From Maniola hyperantus (Eukaryota > Arthropoda > Insecta > Lepidoptera > Nymphalidae), in assembly GCF_902806685.2 (NCBI RefSeq), contig NC_048552.1, positions 13,729,662-13,793,661 of the forward strand: a DNA stretch of 64,000 nt. The letters are read 5' to 3'. The notes beneath the pieces were generated by a model. That model searched no databases. It had not been told where the DNA came from and saw only the letters and a list, made by a program, of their open reading frames with translations. The translations under genes and the position numbers were made by a program. Shown here one piece after another: positions 22,048 to 31,681 of the stretch. Numbering within the stretch: position 1 is the stretch's first letter; each line of letters begins with the position of its first letter.

Positions 22048-22476
22048 GTGTTCCGTACCTCAAAAGGAAAAACGGAACCCTTATAAGATCACTTTGTTGT
22101 CTGTCTGTCTGTCTGTCAAGAAACCTACAGGGTACTTCCCGTTGACCTAGAATCATGAAGTTTGGCAGGTAGGTAGATCTTATAGCTGACATTCGGGGAA
22201 AAATCTGAAAACCGTGAATTAGTGGTTACACACAAAAGAAATTAAATTGTGGTCATGAACTAATTATTAGTATTTTCAATTTTCAAAGTAAGATAACTAT
22301 ATCAAGTGGAGTATCATATGAAAAGGCTTCACTTGAGCATAAGAATGCTCAAATTCGGTTTAAGAAAACCGAATTTGATTTATTTTTATGCATCATAGTT
22401 TTTTATTTATCGTGAAAAACAACGACTGTAGTACGGAATCCTCGGTGCGCGAGCCTGACTCGTACTTGGCCGGATT
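22048..22476 (+). repeat. Lep dispersed repeat 'ggttccgtacctc', copy 1
   Basis: Starts 'gttccgtacctcaaaaggaa', contains (CTGT)n and 'tgacctagaatcatgaagtt', and ends 'gcgagcctgactcgtacttg' then 'gccggatttt'. A copy of equal extent lies at 63517-63940 and a truncated one at 52540-52728. Non-coding; a non-autonomous element, class unresolved. Confidence 0.75.
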
Positions 22477-22731
22477 TTAATAAATGACGTAGATACTTAG
22501 GTGTTTTATTTTTATTTTTTAAGATGAACCTGCGTTCTCTTCATGTATTTTATTGTACAACAATATCGGACAAGCGCTGTTTATAAACAAAGATCGTTAA
22601 ACTGGGAGACGCGACGGCACACAGGTAGTTTCTAAGTATCCAAATTACAAAACCAAAAACGTTTTCTTTTAAACTTGTGTTGTTAATATAGAAGTAAAAG
22701 TGCGGTTGGGATTTATTGCGCGAGGAAGTGG

Positions 22732-22768
22732 TGGGCGGGAGGGCGGGCGGGCGGGCGGGCGGCGCGCG
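22732..22768. repeat. (GGGC)n microsatellite
   Basis: Tetramer run ending in 'gcgcgcg'. Confidence 0.9.
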
Positions 22769-22864
22769 CTAAGTGTGCCCGTTACATTCCCGACAACACC
22801 ATAAACTAAGGCTTGCACCTAAGAGTTTAGGTGCAAGCCACACCAGCAGAGCAAAGGCATCTTA

Positions 22865-23165
22865 TCTTATCTTATTTAAAACTCATGGCAACTTATTCAG
22901 GCATGCAGGTTTCCTCACGATGTTTTCTTTCACGTTAAAACAAGTGATATTTTCGTTTAAAACTCACGTAACTCCAAAAATTTAAAGATGCGTGCCCGGG
23001 ATCGAAGCCCCGACCTTCCGAATAGGAGGCGGAGGGCTAAACCGCTAAGCTACCTCTCACTTCTCTTCTCCACGGCGCACTCCTGTCATTCTGAGTAGAG
23101 ACTTGTTCTCAGTAGTGAGCCGGCAACGGGTTGATCATGATGTCGGTCAAACACTTCAATAAAGT
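22865..23165 (-). mobile_element. tRNA-derived SINE fragments in head-to-head arrangement
   Basis: 22865-23070 reads as a reversed SINE: body motifs 'caggtttcctcacgatgttt' then head 'gcccgggatcgaagccccga' (B box on the minus strand) and 'ggctaaaccgctaagctacc' (A box region). Immediately after, 23085-23145 carries SINE tail motifs in forward orientation ('tcagtagtgagccggcaacg', 'ggttgatcatgatg'). Confidence 0.6.
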
Positions 23166-23299
23166 CATAAAATACTAGCGACAGCCCGTGGCGTTACTCA
23201 GTTAAAATTGAAGTCCTCTTTATTCCCCAACACACGTGTACATTATAAAGGGATCTTCTGTGACATTTCAGCGTTTCATGGTCTAGAGTTTAGGCGAAG
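23166..23299. other. Short non-coding spacer
   Basis: Lies between the SINE fragments and the 41-bp array; nothing recognised. Confidence 0.4.
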
Positions 23300-23477
23300 T
23301 AGTTTGGCGTTGTTGTTGATGAGTCACTGACGCATTGGGCTAGTTTGGCGTTGTTGTTGATGAGTCACTGACGCATTGGGCTAGTTTGGCGTTGTTGTTG
23401 ATGAGTCACTGACGCATTGGGCTAGTTTGGCGTTGTTGTTGATGAGTCACTGACCAATTGGGCTAGTTTGGCGTTGT
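23300..23477. repeat. 41-bp tandem repeat, ~4.3 copies
   Basis: Units start at 23300, 23341, 23382 and 23423 with 'tagtttggcgttgttgttga'. The last full unit has 'accaattg' where the others have 'acgcattg'. Confidence 0.95.
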
Positions 23478-23561
23478 ACGTGCAGTGTACGTGCAGCGGG
23501 AGACTAGAGAGCAATTTAAATTCCAATACAAATTGAATTTTTAACTAAATTAGGTATTAGT

Positions 23562-23862
23562 AATTAGCTGATGGCCGCAACTTCTTTCGCGTAGATATAG
23601 GTTGTTTGAAAGATCCCGTGTATATGTATGTATGTATGTATGTAATGTAGACTCTTTGATTTTCCTTGATAAGAAGTAGCCTATGTGTTAAATTAATCCG
23701 GGGTATAATCTATGTCCATTCCAAATTTTAGCCAAATCGTCCAGTCGTGTTTGCATCAAAGAGCAACAAACATACACACACTTACAACCTTTCCTCTTTA
23801 TTATATTAGTGTGATGCATGAGAGAGAGTGTGTGTGTAAAAGAGAGAGAGAGAGAGAGAGTG
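23562..23862 (+). repeat. Abundant lepidopteran repeat plus (GA)n
   Basis: 23562-23817 begins 'tagctgatggccgcaacttc' and ends 'catacacacacttacaacct' then 'ttattatattagtgtgatg', the same family as 21341-21547. It carries a (gtat)n run at 23624-23645. 23822-23862 is a GA-rich microsatellite. Confidence 0.6.
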
Positions 23863-23964
23863 TACAGGTTTAACTTTCGGCTGCGTCAAATAGGAACCTT
23901 CGATTGTCCATAACTACTTAAAATTGTAGATAGTATATTATGTAGGTAATGGATGTGATTTATT

Positions 23965-24062
23965 GAATACTAGCGACTTGCCGCGGCTTCGCTGCCGAAG
24001 GAATTGTGAAAAACGAAACCTTATCCATTGTCTACGTTATAAAGTAAGCCACTGCAAAACTC
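23965..24062 (+). repeat. Short lepidopteran repeat fragment
   Basis: 'actagcgacttgccgcggct' followed by 'tcgctgccgaagg' resembles the beginning of another dispersed lepidopteran repeat. It decays within about 100 bp. Confidence 0.4.
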
Positions 24063-24104
24063 TAGCTTGTTAGGTCTAAAAGCTTAGGTTGGGCTCACAT
24101 TGAT

Positions 24105-24200
24105 TTAGGGACTAAAATCGCATTATTGACATGACAGTTGACACAGAACAAATACGGCAAGTGAGTTCTCAAAAGTACCTGTGCATAATAGTTTTCATTT
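24105..24200. repeat. Half copy of the 2334-2450 MITE
   Basis: Shares 'tgacagttgacaca' and 'aagtgagttctcaaaa' in the same order and spacing with the right arm of the MITE at 2334-2450. The left arm is missing. Confidence 0.45.
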
Positions 24201-24207
24201 CATGCTA

Positions 24208-24244
24208 ACGTGACACGTGACACGTGACACGTGACACGTGACAC
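24208..24244. repeat. 7-bp (ACGTGAC)n with embedded CACGTG
   Basis: Five heptamer copies that create four overlapping CACGTG hexamers, the palindromic E-box core. Whether any factor binds is unknown. Confidence 0.9.
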
Positions 24245-24389
24245 CAGCGATGAGGTACATCGGCTCTTCAAGATTACGTTAACTTTATGTGTGTTAATTG
24301 TATGGAGATGTCAAATCCTGTAGCCGTTAGTTAGTTTCCATTCTGAAAGTCAGATTAAAGGTATAGGCTCATTGGAGCCACCGGCACCC

Positions 24390-24928
24390 GACCTGCACTG
24401 CCTCGACTAGTGCGATCAGCAGTGTTTATATGCACATCGACCTGCACTGCCTCGACTAGTGCGATCAGCATTGTTTATATGCACATCGACCTGCACTGCC
24501 TCGACTAGTGCGATCAGCAGTGTTTATATGCACATCGACCTGCACTGCCTCGACTAGTGCGATCAGCAGTGTTTATATGCACATCGACCTGCACTGCCTC
24601 GACTAGTGCGATCAGCATTGTTTATATGCACATCGACCTGCACTGCCTCGACTAGTGCGATCAGCAGTGTTTATATGCACATCGACCTGCACTGCCTCGA
24701 CTAGTGCGATCAGCAGTGTTTATATGCACATCGACCTGCACTGCCTCGACTAGTGCGATCAGCATTGTTTATATGCACATCGACCTGCACTGCCTCGACT
24801 AGTGCGATCAGCAGTGTTTATATGCACATCGACCTGCACTGCCTCGACTAGTGCGATCAGCAGTGTTTATATGCACATCGACCTGCACTGCCTCGACTAG
24901 TGCGATCAGCAGTGTTCATATGCACATC
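24390..24928. repeat. 49-bp satellite array, 11 copies
   Basis: Units start every 49 bp from 24390 with 'gacctgcactgcctcgacta'. A G/T variant (cagtgttt or cattgttt) alternates irregularly among units, and the last unit has 'ttcatat' for 'tttatat'. Confidence 0.97.
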
Positions 24929-25602
24929 GACCTGTGGTGTCAGCGAGCGAGGCGAGCCGCTGCTCGGTGCCGGGCGGCTCTAATGAGCTACAAACTTTAA
25001 CATTCAATTGTCAAGTTAAACAGAAATTGACATTTTATTGAGACGACTTTAGTGTCGCGACTTGAGCTCGCGGCTATCAGTTCAGAGGTTATTACTTGAT
25101 ACACGCATAAACAAATAGACGCACAAACTTTATAGGCCAGTACAACTCCCACTAATGGGCATAGCTTTCAGCGGAATTACTCGCTCACTTATTATGTAAG
25201 TGATTACTTTATTTGCGCCGTTATTGGCTTCCTGCGGGCAATATTAGCATCAAATGATAATGTATTGGAGCTTACCTACTGCCTACTTCCTAGCTACTTT
25301 GCTATATTAACGGAGTTTGTTACATCAATGGGTTCTGAGGTCGACCGCGCCTGCTCGATGCCTGGCAGATGCCTGCTCATTCGTGACGTAGGTACACATT
25401 CAAAGTGGACATAGTGGTAATAGAGTTATTAACAGTTGTTTGATGTCTAAGTTCGTGTTTTTAGCGGGAAAAATAATAAGTACCGAACCCAAAAACTTGT
25501 GGTTTCCTGTCGGCTCGTTCCATCGCCCTAATGCGGACGTGCACGCCAACACAACGTTATGTTGCTGCGGCCCCTACTTCCACCCATAAACTGCGCACAG
25601 AC
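24929..25602. other. Non-coding; possible repeat remnant near 25130
   Basis: 25130-25175 ('cccactaatgggcatagctt') faintly resembles the repeat at 30585-30665. Nothing else supported. Confidence 0.4.
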
Positions 25603-25667
25603 TAGCCGCGTAGCCGCGTAGCCGCTTAGCCGCGTAGCCGCGTAGCCGCTTAGCTGCGTAGCCGTGT
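25603..25667. repeat. 8-bp (TAGCCGCG)n with 24-bp higher order
   Basis: Eight octamers in which every third copy reads TAGCCGCT, so the array also repeats every 24 bp. Confidence 0.9.
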
Positions 25668-26336
25668 TGGCCAGCGAGGCGGATAATTATACAAATCATG
25701 GCCGATTTGGACCACTATTTACGTGTTACGGCCAGTAATGACTGGGCAGGTTGCGCTATCAACATAGTACATTAAGAAATAACTCAACACTTTATGTCGA
25801 TGTACAGAAATACGTTACATGTACATATAATATAAGAGTATTTTGTTGTTTAGGATTCCTATAACAATGCCTAGAAGAAGTAGAATCACAAATCTAAACT
25901 ATAAAGTTTAGGTGTTATGCTTAAAATCTTTCTAAGACGTCCCCCCCCCCCTCCCGCGTGGGCAGAGAGGGGAGGGATTCAGATTCAAGTAGGCACCAGG
26001 TAGGTACATTATTAGTATTATTATTTATTTATTTATTATTTAATTAGAACGGCCATAAAGCCCAATTACACTAATTAAACATGTCTCAATACACCCCTCC
26101 TAGACTACTAGTTCAATATTCCTGAGGGATTTTTATTTGAAAATGATTATGCGTGGAAAGTGGACGAACTACTCGTAGCGAGGAGAGCAGAGAGAGTGTT
26201 CATGTAGCCAGCACTCGTCTCAGCATCATGTGCTAAGCATATTCATATACTGCAATGGAGTATTTGAGAGTTTGTACCTCTCAACTTTGATATGATACAT
26301 AGTTATATTTTATAGGTGTAGAGACTAACTAAGTGG
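25668..26336. other. Non-coding with a C-run
   Basis: 25939-25954 is a C-rich run ('cccccccccctccc'). Short (attt)n runs follow. No gene. Confidence 0.5.
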
Positions 26337-26503
26337 CATGATGTCGTCGGCATGATGTCGTCGGCATGATGTCGTCGGCATGATGTCGTCGGCATGATGT
26401 CGTCGGCATGATGTCGTCGGCATGATGTCGTCGGCATGATGTCGTCGGCATGATGTCGTCGGCATGATGTCGTCGGCATGATGTCGTCGGCATGATGTCG
26501 TCG
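26337..26503. repeat. 14-bp tandem repeat, 12 copies
   Basis: Twelve near-perfect copies of 'catgatgtcgtcgg'. The His/Asp/Arg-rich frames on the minus strand are artefacts. Confidence 0.97.
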
Positions 26504-27398
26504 CACAGCTCAAACATTTTCGAGTTTCTGGATCCAGTAGATGTGAGAACTTAAGATTTTACATTTACTTTCTAAGATATAGACCACTATTAAGAAATAT
26601 TTTTTAGAAACTCCTTATTAACTAACTAACTGGCCTAACAAACTATTACTAAGCATCATCTACACCTCTTCACAGATCCATCCTCAGATCATCATCCTCA
26701 TCCATCTACAGATCTACGGATCTTATAACTAATTATTATAGACTCTCAGCTGTTGACGCTAGTAGCCGTACGTTGGCGTACATTTAGGTTTTTAAAGATT
26801 CTATTGAAATCATTTTTAGTGAGGGTTTGCGTTATAGAAACTACCTAAATGAATAGTTTCAAGTTTCTACAGCTTGAGCTGTACGTTCATAATATGTCGT
26901 AATATTTTGTGAGCTTATCGTTTTGTAGTACTGAATACAAATATATATTTTAGCGGTCTTCAAGCTCAACGGAATCTGGTGATCCGGAGATTTGACGAAA
27001 ATGTGGAGTAACAGAATCAATCATGAACATAACATTAAGTCGGAATAAGAACGAATCGAACAACCACATTTTCGGGAGACAATGACGTAATTGATGCATC
27101 ACGAAAATGTATAATTGAGCTTGCATGTAAATATTTACTGAAAGTTAGATTGGACGAGCAGGATGTCGCGCTGTTGGAATAGTTTTAATTTGTTTTTTTC
27201 ACACCAGCTGTCGCCTGCAGCCGGCAAATCCTCCCATTGAGCGGAGCGAGCTGCACATAAACCTGTTAGCCGTAACGTGAATGCGCACCAAATGAGGGCT
27301 TTGATATATCATACAATATGTGACACGGGATACAAGCACCTCAATATTTTTCATTTCGAGCACTTAGCTACAAATGATGTTTGAAATATTAAATTCTA
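26504..27398. other. Non-coding; small inverted repeat at 26995-27076
   Basis: 'gacgaaaatgtgg' near 26995 faces 'ccacattttcggg' near 27064, a possible decayed MITE. No other feature. Confidence 0.4.
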
Positions 27399-27455
27399 CT
27401 ATCATGTTTACTATTCACTATCATGTTTACTATTCACTATCATGTTTACTATTCA
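27399..27455. repeat. 19-bp tandem repeat, 3 copies
   Basis: Three copies of 'ctatcatgtttactattca'. Confidence 0.9.
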
Positions 27456-27895
27456 CTATTTGACCAACCATGACTACGTAAGGTATCCTAATTTAACATT
27501 TATTTAGAAACCTATTTCTAAAGATATAATTTCTGTTTCTATAGTAATTTCTTTCTTAGATGAAAATGTGAATAAAATCCGTTCAGCACTTTTTAAGATT
27601 CTGAATTTGAAACAAACTGGTATGAGGAAATAAGTGAGAAAAATCTTCATTCTTTCCAACTTTTGCACAAAATATGTCAACTTGCAAATGCTACTTTTTA
27701 CTTTAAATTTTAGGAAGACGCAGTTGTAGTAGAAAAAGCTATGTTATGACGTAGATAGTCAATGTTTTTATCTGCTGCAGACAAAAACTATTTGTTAATC
27801 TATTTGAATCTCCAAATAGTTCATCAGTGGATACAGTAATGAAATGTTATTACCGCTAAATATGAGTTAGGTAGTGTTAGAAGTGAACCGACGAT
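27456..27895. other. AT-rich non-coding DNA
   Basis: No supported feature. Confidence 0.5.
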
Positions 27896-27967
27896 AAGTA
27901 AGTTTGAATCTGTAAAAGCCCTTTACAAAATAAAAGATTAAAAAAAAAAAAAAAAAGTAAGTTTGAA
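27896..27967 (+). mobile_element. Tiny retroposed insert with 13-bp target duplication
   Basis: The 13-mer 'aagtaagtttgaa' occurs at 27896-27908 and again, exactly, at 27955-27967. Between them is a 46-bp insert ending in a poly(A) run preceded by AATAAA about ten bases earlier ('acaaaataaaagatt' then A's). This is the structure of a severely 5'-truncated, polyadenylated RNA inserted by LINE machinery. The source RNA is not identified. Confidence 0.7.
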
Positions 27968-28591
27968 GTGCACACCCCGTCGTACGGGAGCGAGTTATCG
28001 GAGCGGATATAATATCGCGTATATCGTAAATATAGAGCTAATCAATTTTTGTCGCGAGTTAATCGCGCTGGTGGCGCCGCGCCAACTGGCGATCGGGAAA
28101 TCCTTCGAGTCGCGATATTACATGCAATACCGATGCTTCGCTTAGGCGTTGTTGTCGACTACACCTGCACAGGTTTACACTACCATAGAATAAGATCAGA
28201 GTAAACTAGAGTGAGGAAGTTCTCGGTTTGATCCTGAATCGACTATCATTATTATGTTAGGCTATAGTAACATAAAATGTGGCCACATTTGGGCCAAATG
28301 GTTGCATTCGACGCCTGCCGTGACGTCGAAGCCTCGACGTTTAGTCAGAAGTTCCCTAACTGTGAACTGTGATATGGTGGTTTTCGTTAACCGTCAATAC
28401 GTAGTTCGTCACTCCCATATTTCGTCATCAGTGTCAACTGTCAATGTATCGTTGACATTAGGATGCAAACACGTACGAAGCGGTTTGCTTCCTTATTTCC
28501 AAATTCATAGAAGCGGATTTTAAAATTTTACTTATAAACTTTTTATACCGGAAAATCAGAGTTCAGACATTAATTATGCATTTTCTATATT
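27968..28591. other. Non-coding; CpG-rich island at 27970-28140
   Basis: 27970-28140 is unusually rich in TCGCG/CGCGA and TAATC motifs for this window, with no recognisable transposon. The remainder is featureless. Confidence 0.4.
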
Positions 28592-28851
28592 GTAGAGCCG
28601 GGGAGGTGCGTGCCGAGCGTGGCACACCGGGTGCTGGCTGTAGGTAGAGCCGGGGAGGTGCGTGCCGAGCGTGGCACGCCGGGTGCTGGCTGTAGGTAGA
28701 GCCGGGGAGGTGCGTGCCGAGCGTGGCACGCCGGGTGCTGGCTGTAGGTAGAGCCGGGGAGGTGCGTGCCGAGCGTGGCACGCCGGGTGCTGGCTGTAGG
28801 TAGAGCCGGGGAGGTGCGTGCCGAGCGTGGCACGCCGGGTGCTGGCTGTAG
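28592..28851. repeat. 52-bp GC-rich satellite array, 5 copies
   Basis: Five copies starting 'gtagagccggggaggtgcgt'. The first has 'gcacaccggg' where the others have 'gcacgccggg'. Pro/Arg-rich minus-strand frames are artefacts. Confidence 0.97.
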
Positions 28852-29249
28852 GCTCACGCATATTTGCATTGTTCGGATCTCATTAGCGACTCCCAATTAG
28901 GTAATGAACCCCCTACCTCCCCCCCTTCTCAAATCTCTTCGTGAAATTCTAAAAGGTTTCACCAAATTTTTTCATTCGTGTAATTTTGTAAATGTTGATA
29001 GAAAAAATTTGGTGGTTTTCTCGAGGCCCCTCAATTTACTCCGAGCCCGAGAGAGGGTTTTATAATTTTTTTAATAAGATGGCAAATCTAATATTGAAGG
29101 ATTAATTAATTAAGGTGATTTAATTTTAATGTGATCTATGTAATTTCTGGACACAGAAATAATTTAGAGGTATTTAGTTGCTATATTAAAGTTCGTTTAA
29201 GTCCATAACAACTCTATTTTCAAGGTTACATCTTAGATAATGTAAAGTT
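28852..29249. other. Non-coding, nothing recognised
   Basis: A C-rich stretch at 28910-28928 and AT-rich sequence; no feature. Confidence 0.5.
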
Positions 29250-29378
29250 GCGACAGGTCGACATGGCAATCGGCGTGGGGACACCCCGCACACCCACGCT
29301 GTCCCGGTGCGGGATAGCGCCGATGACGTGCGGGGCATCCCCTTGCCTCATACCCCGATTGCTATCTCGACCTGACGC
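29250..29378. mobile_element. GC-rich palindromic MITE, ~129 bp
   Basis: Termini 'gcgacaggtcgacatggca' and the reverse complement of 'tgctatctcgacctgacgc' match at most positions, and inner arms ('atcggcgtgggg' facing 'ccccgatt') extend the stem. The element stands out as GC-rich in AT-rich flanks. Confidence 0.65.
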
Positions 29379-29492
29379 GTACTATACATATCTGGCAAAA
29401 TATATCTTTCTAAAGGAAACACTATTTATGTTTATTTTAGCAAACTTATTTCTGCAAATTCGTTCGTTGAAATTCCTTATAAGTAGTTACAC

Positions 29493-29942
29493 ATGAGTAC
29501 ATACGCGGCAACCAACCTCAACGGCCGCGGCCACATGAGTACATACGCGGTAACCAACCTCAACGGCCGCGGCCACATGAGTACATACGCGGTAACCAAC
29601 CTCAACGGCCGCGGCCACATGAGTACATACGCGGCAACCAACCTCAACGGCCGCGGCCACATGAGTAGATACGCGGCAACCAACCTCAACGGCCGCGGCC
29701 ACATGAGTACATACGCGGCTACCAACCTCAACGGCCGCGGCCACATGAGTAGATACGCGGCAACCAACCTCAACGGCCGCGGCCACATGAGTACATACGC
29801 GGCTACCAACCTCAACGGCCGCGGCCACATGAGTAGATACGCGGCAACCAACCTCAACGGCCGTGGCCACATGAGTAGATACGCGGCAACCAACCTCAAC
29901 GGCCGCGGCCACATGAGTAGATACGCGGCAACCAACCTCAAC
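29493..29942. repeat. 42-bp satellite array, ~10.7 copies
   Basis: Units begin 'atgagtacatacgcggcaac' and end 'ggccgcggccac'. Variants (acat/agat and ggcaac/gtaac/gctac) are mixed, with agat units concentrated toward the 3' end. A 42-bp period keeps several frames open, so the 141-154-codon frames here are not genes. Confidence 0.97.
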
Positions 29943-30094
29943 AGAGACTAGCCCACTATGCAGGAAATTATCAAAAAGTGTTAATAGTAAAAATAGAAAA
30001 CTTTTTCAGAACTAAGAATTCGTTTCCTGGAGATGGACGTTATGATATTTTAAGGGCATTCCGAATCAGTGGCATCTGACGATTCAAAAATATT

Positions 30095-30285
30095 TCTAAA
30101 AGTTTTTTTTTATTTTTAAAGAATATTAGCCATGTTAAATGACTAATATTCCCCTTTCCTCTCCAACTAAGCGTCAAGCTTGTGCTAGGAGTAGGTACGA
30201 CAATAGTGCAACGGGCGGGGTTTGAACCGTCGACCTTTCGGTTTTCAGTCCGCTCCTTTAGCGGTTGAGCTATTGAGGCTTCAGA
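30095..30285 (-). mobile_element. tRNA-derived SINE, reverse orientation
   Basis: On the minus strand the head reads 'aatagctcaaccgctaaagg' (A-box region), an anticodon-like 'ggactgaaaaccga' and the B box 'acggttcaaaccccg'. The body ends 'taacatggctaatattcttt' and runs into an A-rich tail (T-rich on the plus strand at 30103). The anticodon arm resembles tRNA-Phe (GAA), which is a guess. It is not a functional tRNA because the acceptor stem is absent. Confidence 0.65.
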
Positions 30286-30584
30286 TTTTTTTAAATAAAA
30301 AAGGCTTCAGGCTTTTTTAAATAAAACATCTAAAAAAGTAACAATCATAATAACAATCATAATAGTAAATGTTGATATAACTTTGTTTTCCTACAGGCGC
30401 TACAAACCAACGTCGTAAAAACTTCCACTGCTAACATCTACTATTAATACTCAAAAACGTCGAGCTACATTATAAAACAAAGAATTTAAGTTAAAAATAC
30501 AACGTACAGATATCCTCAGAGAAGCTAAACTAAATAAGTACCTAAGCGAAGGAAGGAACTGAGACGTCAGTCGTTGTAGTTGAC
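30286..30584. other. Non-coding with a 27-bp direct repeat at its edge
   Basis: 'ggcttcag' followed by T-run and 'aaataaaa' occurs twice between 30275 and 30325. Nothing else. Confidence 0.45.
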
Positions 30585-30665
30585 CGACATACGCCCACTG
30601 CTGGGCGTGGGTCTCTTGTGTGGGCTTCATACTGCAGTCTTGTTCCACATGTACCCACTCAAAAT
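30585..30665 (+). repeat. Lepidopteran repeat fragment ('cccactgctgggc')
   Basis: 'tacgcccactgctgggcgtg' followed by 'ggtctcttgtgtgggcttc' is a known style of lepidopteran dispersed repeat; only ~80 bp are clear. Confidence 0.5.
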
Positions 30666-31139
30666 TAATCAGTAGCTTCAATGTAAATTGTATCGCAATT
30701 AATTCAGTTCTACCCTGAAGATGAAACAAAGATTTTTTAACGTAGGTTTAGTTGTTTTCACAACCAAACTAATAATCTACACTAAAAAAACGTTTTGTAT
30801 CGCAAAAACAATTTTATAAAAAAAGTGATAACATCTATACTTTGAGTTAACATAACGACATAAACTCTATTAACATAACGACATAAACAGGACATAAACT
30901 CTATTAAGTAAGTACATTAATTAATATTTTCTACTTTATTATCAGCTCTTTGTCCGCGAGTTTATTGTCTTTAAACTCTGTGTATAGTTTAGTGAAGGAA
31001 AATACAATTTATTTACAGAGGAGCGTAAACTCGAAGGATGCTGTGAATGTAATCTCCGACGACGGCTCGAGGCGTTTGGAGATTGTTCTCCATCTTCTTT
31101 TGTCACAAGCAAATAGTTTCACTAAATATAAAAGTTTTA
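30666..31139. other. Non-coding, nothing recognised
   Basis: The forward frame 30950-31147 has no domain. A small direct repeat 'taacataacgacataaac' lies near 30850-30890. Confidence 0.45.
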
Positions 31140-31330
31140 AGAATTGAATTATGTTTTTAAAATCCCGGGGGAACTCTTTGACTTTCCAGGATCAAAAGCA
31201 TCCTACGTCCTTCCCTGGGCAAGTTATCTCTGTACCGAATTTCGTTAAAATTGCTTACAAAAATGGGCCATAAAAAGCTAGCAGACAAACAGATAGACAC
31301 ACTTTCACATTTACAATATCGACATGGATA
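31140..31330 (+). repeat. Abundant lepidopteran repeat, 3' portion
   Basis: Contains 'ccgaatttcgttaaaattgc' and ends 'acagatagacacactttcac' then 'atttacaatatcgacatgga', matching the 3' end of the family at 21341-21547. Confidence 0.55.
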
Positions 31331-31496
31331 AAATCAGAAGTATTCGCGTCACGCTGACGTCAGGCGGCCTCACGAGTACAACGCAGTGCCGGCGTCGCCG
31401 CGCCGCTCCGCTCCGCATCGCAATTCGTTTCCGCATTACAGTTATATTTCCCTGGGATCCTCCACCTGTCCGCTATCCCGCGGTATTGTATTGTCT

Positions 31497-31680
31497 GTCT
31501 CGTTGGTCTACTGGCGCTCGTTTGAACCTTGAGATCCCGGGTTTGAGTCTGGAGCTGTTCCACAAAAAAGTTATAGAATTTTGTGTGGAGAACTCCGCTA
31601 GAGCAGCGTGGTGGTTGGGAGCCGGTGGCGTTATACGTCCGTTGGTGAGAGTACGCAGAGATGTCGGAAGATAATTGGCT
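31497..31680 (+). mobile_element. tRNA-like SINE head and short body
   Basis: 'gtctcgttggtctactggcg' (A-box region) and 'gagatcccgggtttgagtct' (B-box region) with tRNA-like spacing. The body runs into the 119-bp array at 31682. Apparent frames across it have no domain. Confidence 0.45.
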
Positions 31681-31681
31681 G

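Noticed and set aside
21624..22145. 173-codon gene
   Set aside because: Crosses a 27-bp repeat, a heptamer array and the start of a Lep repeat; composition is that of repeats.
29477..29951. 141-154-codon frames
   Set aside because: 42-bp array translated in three frames; no coding signal.
30175..30285. Functional tRNA gene
   Set aside because: A- and B-box-like segments and an anticodon-like loop are present, but no acceptor stem pairing is visible and it runs directly into a SINE body and poly(A).
31324..31674. 116-codon gene
   Set aside because: Overlaps a dispersed repeat end and a SINE head; no domain.
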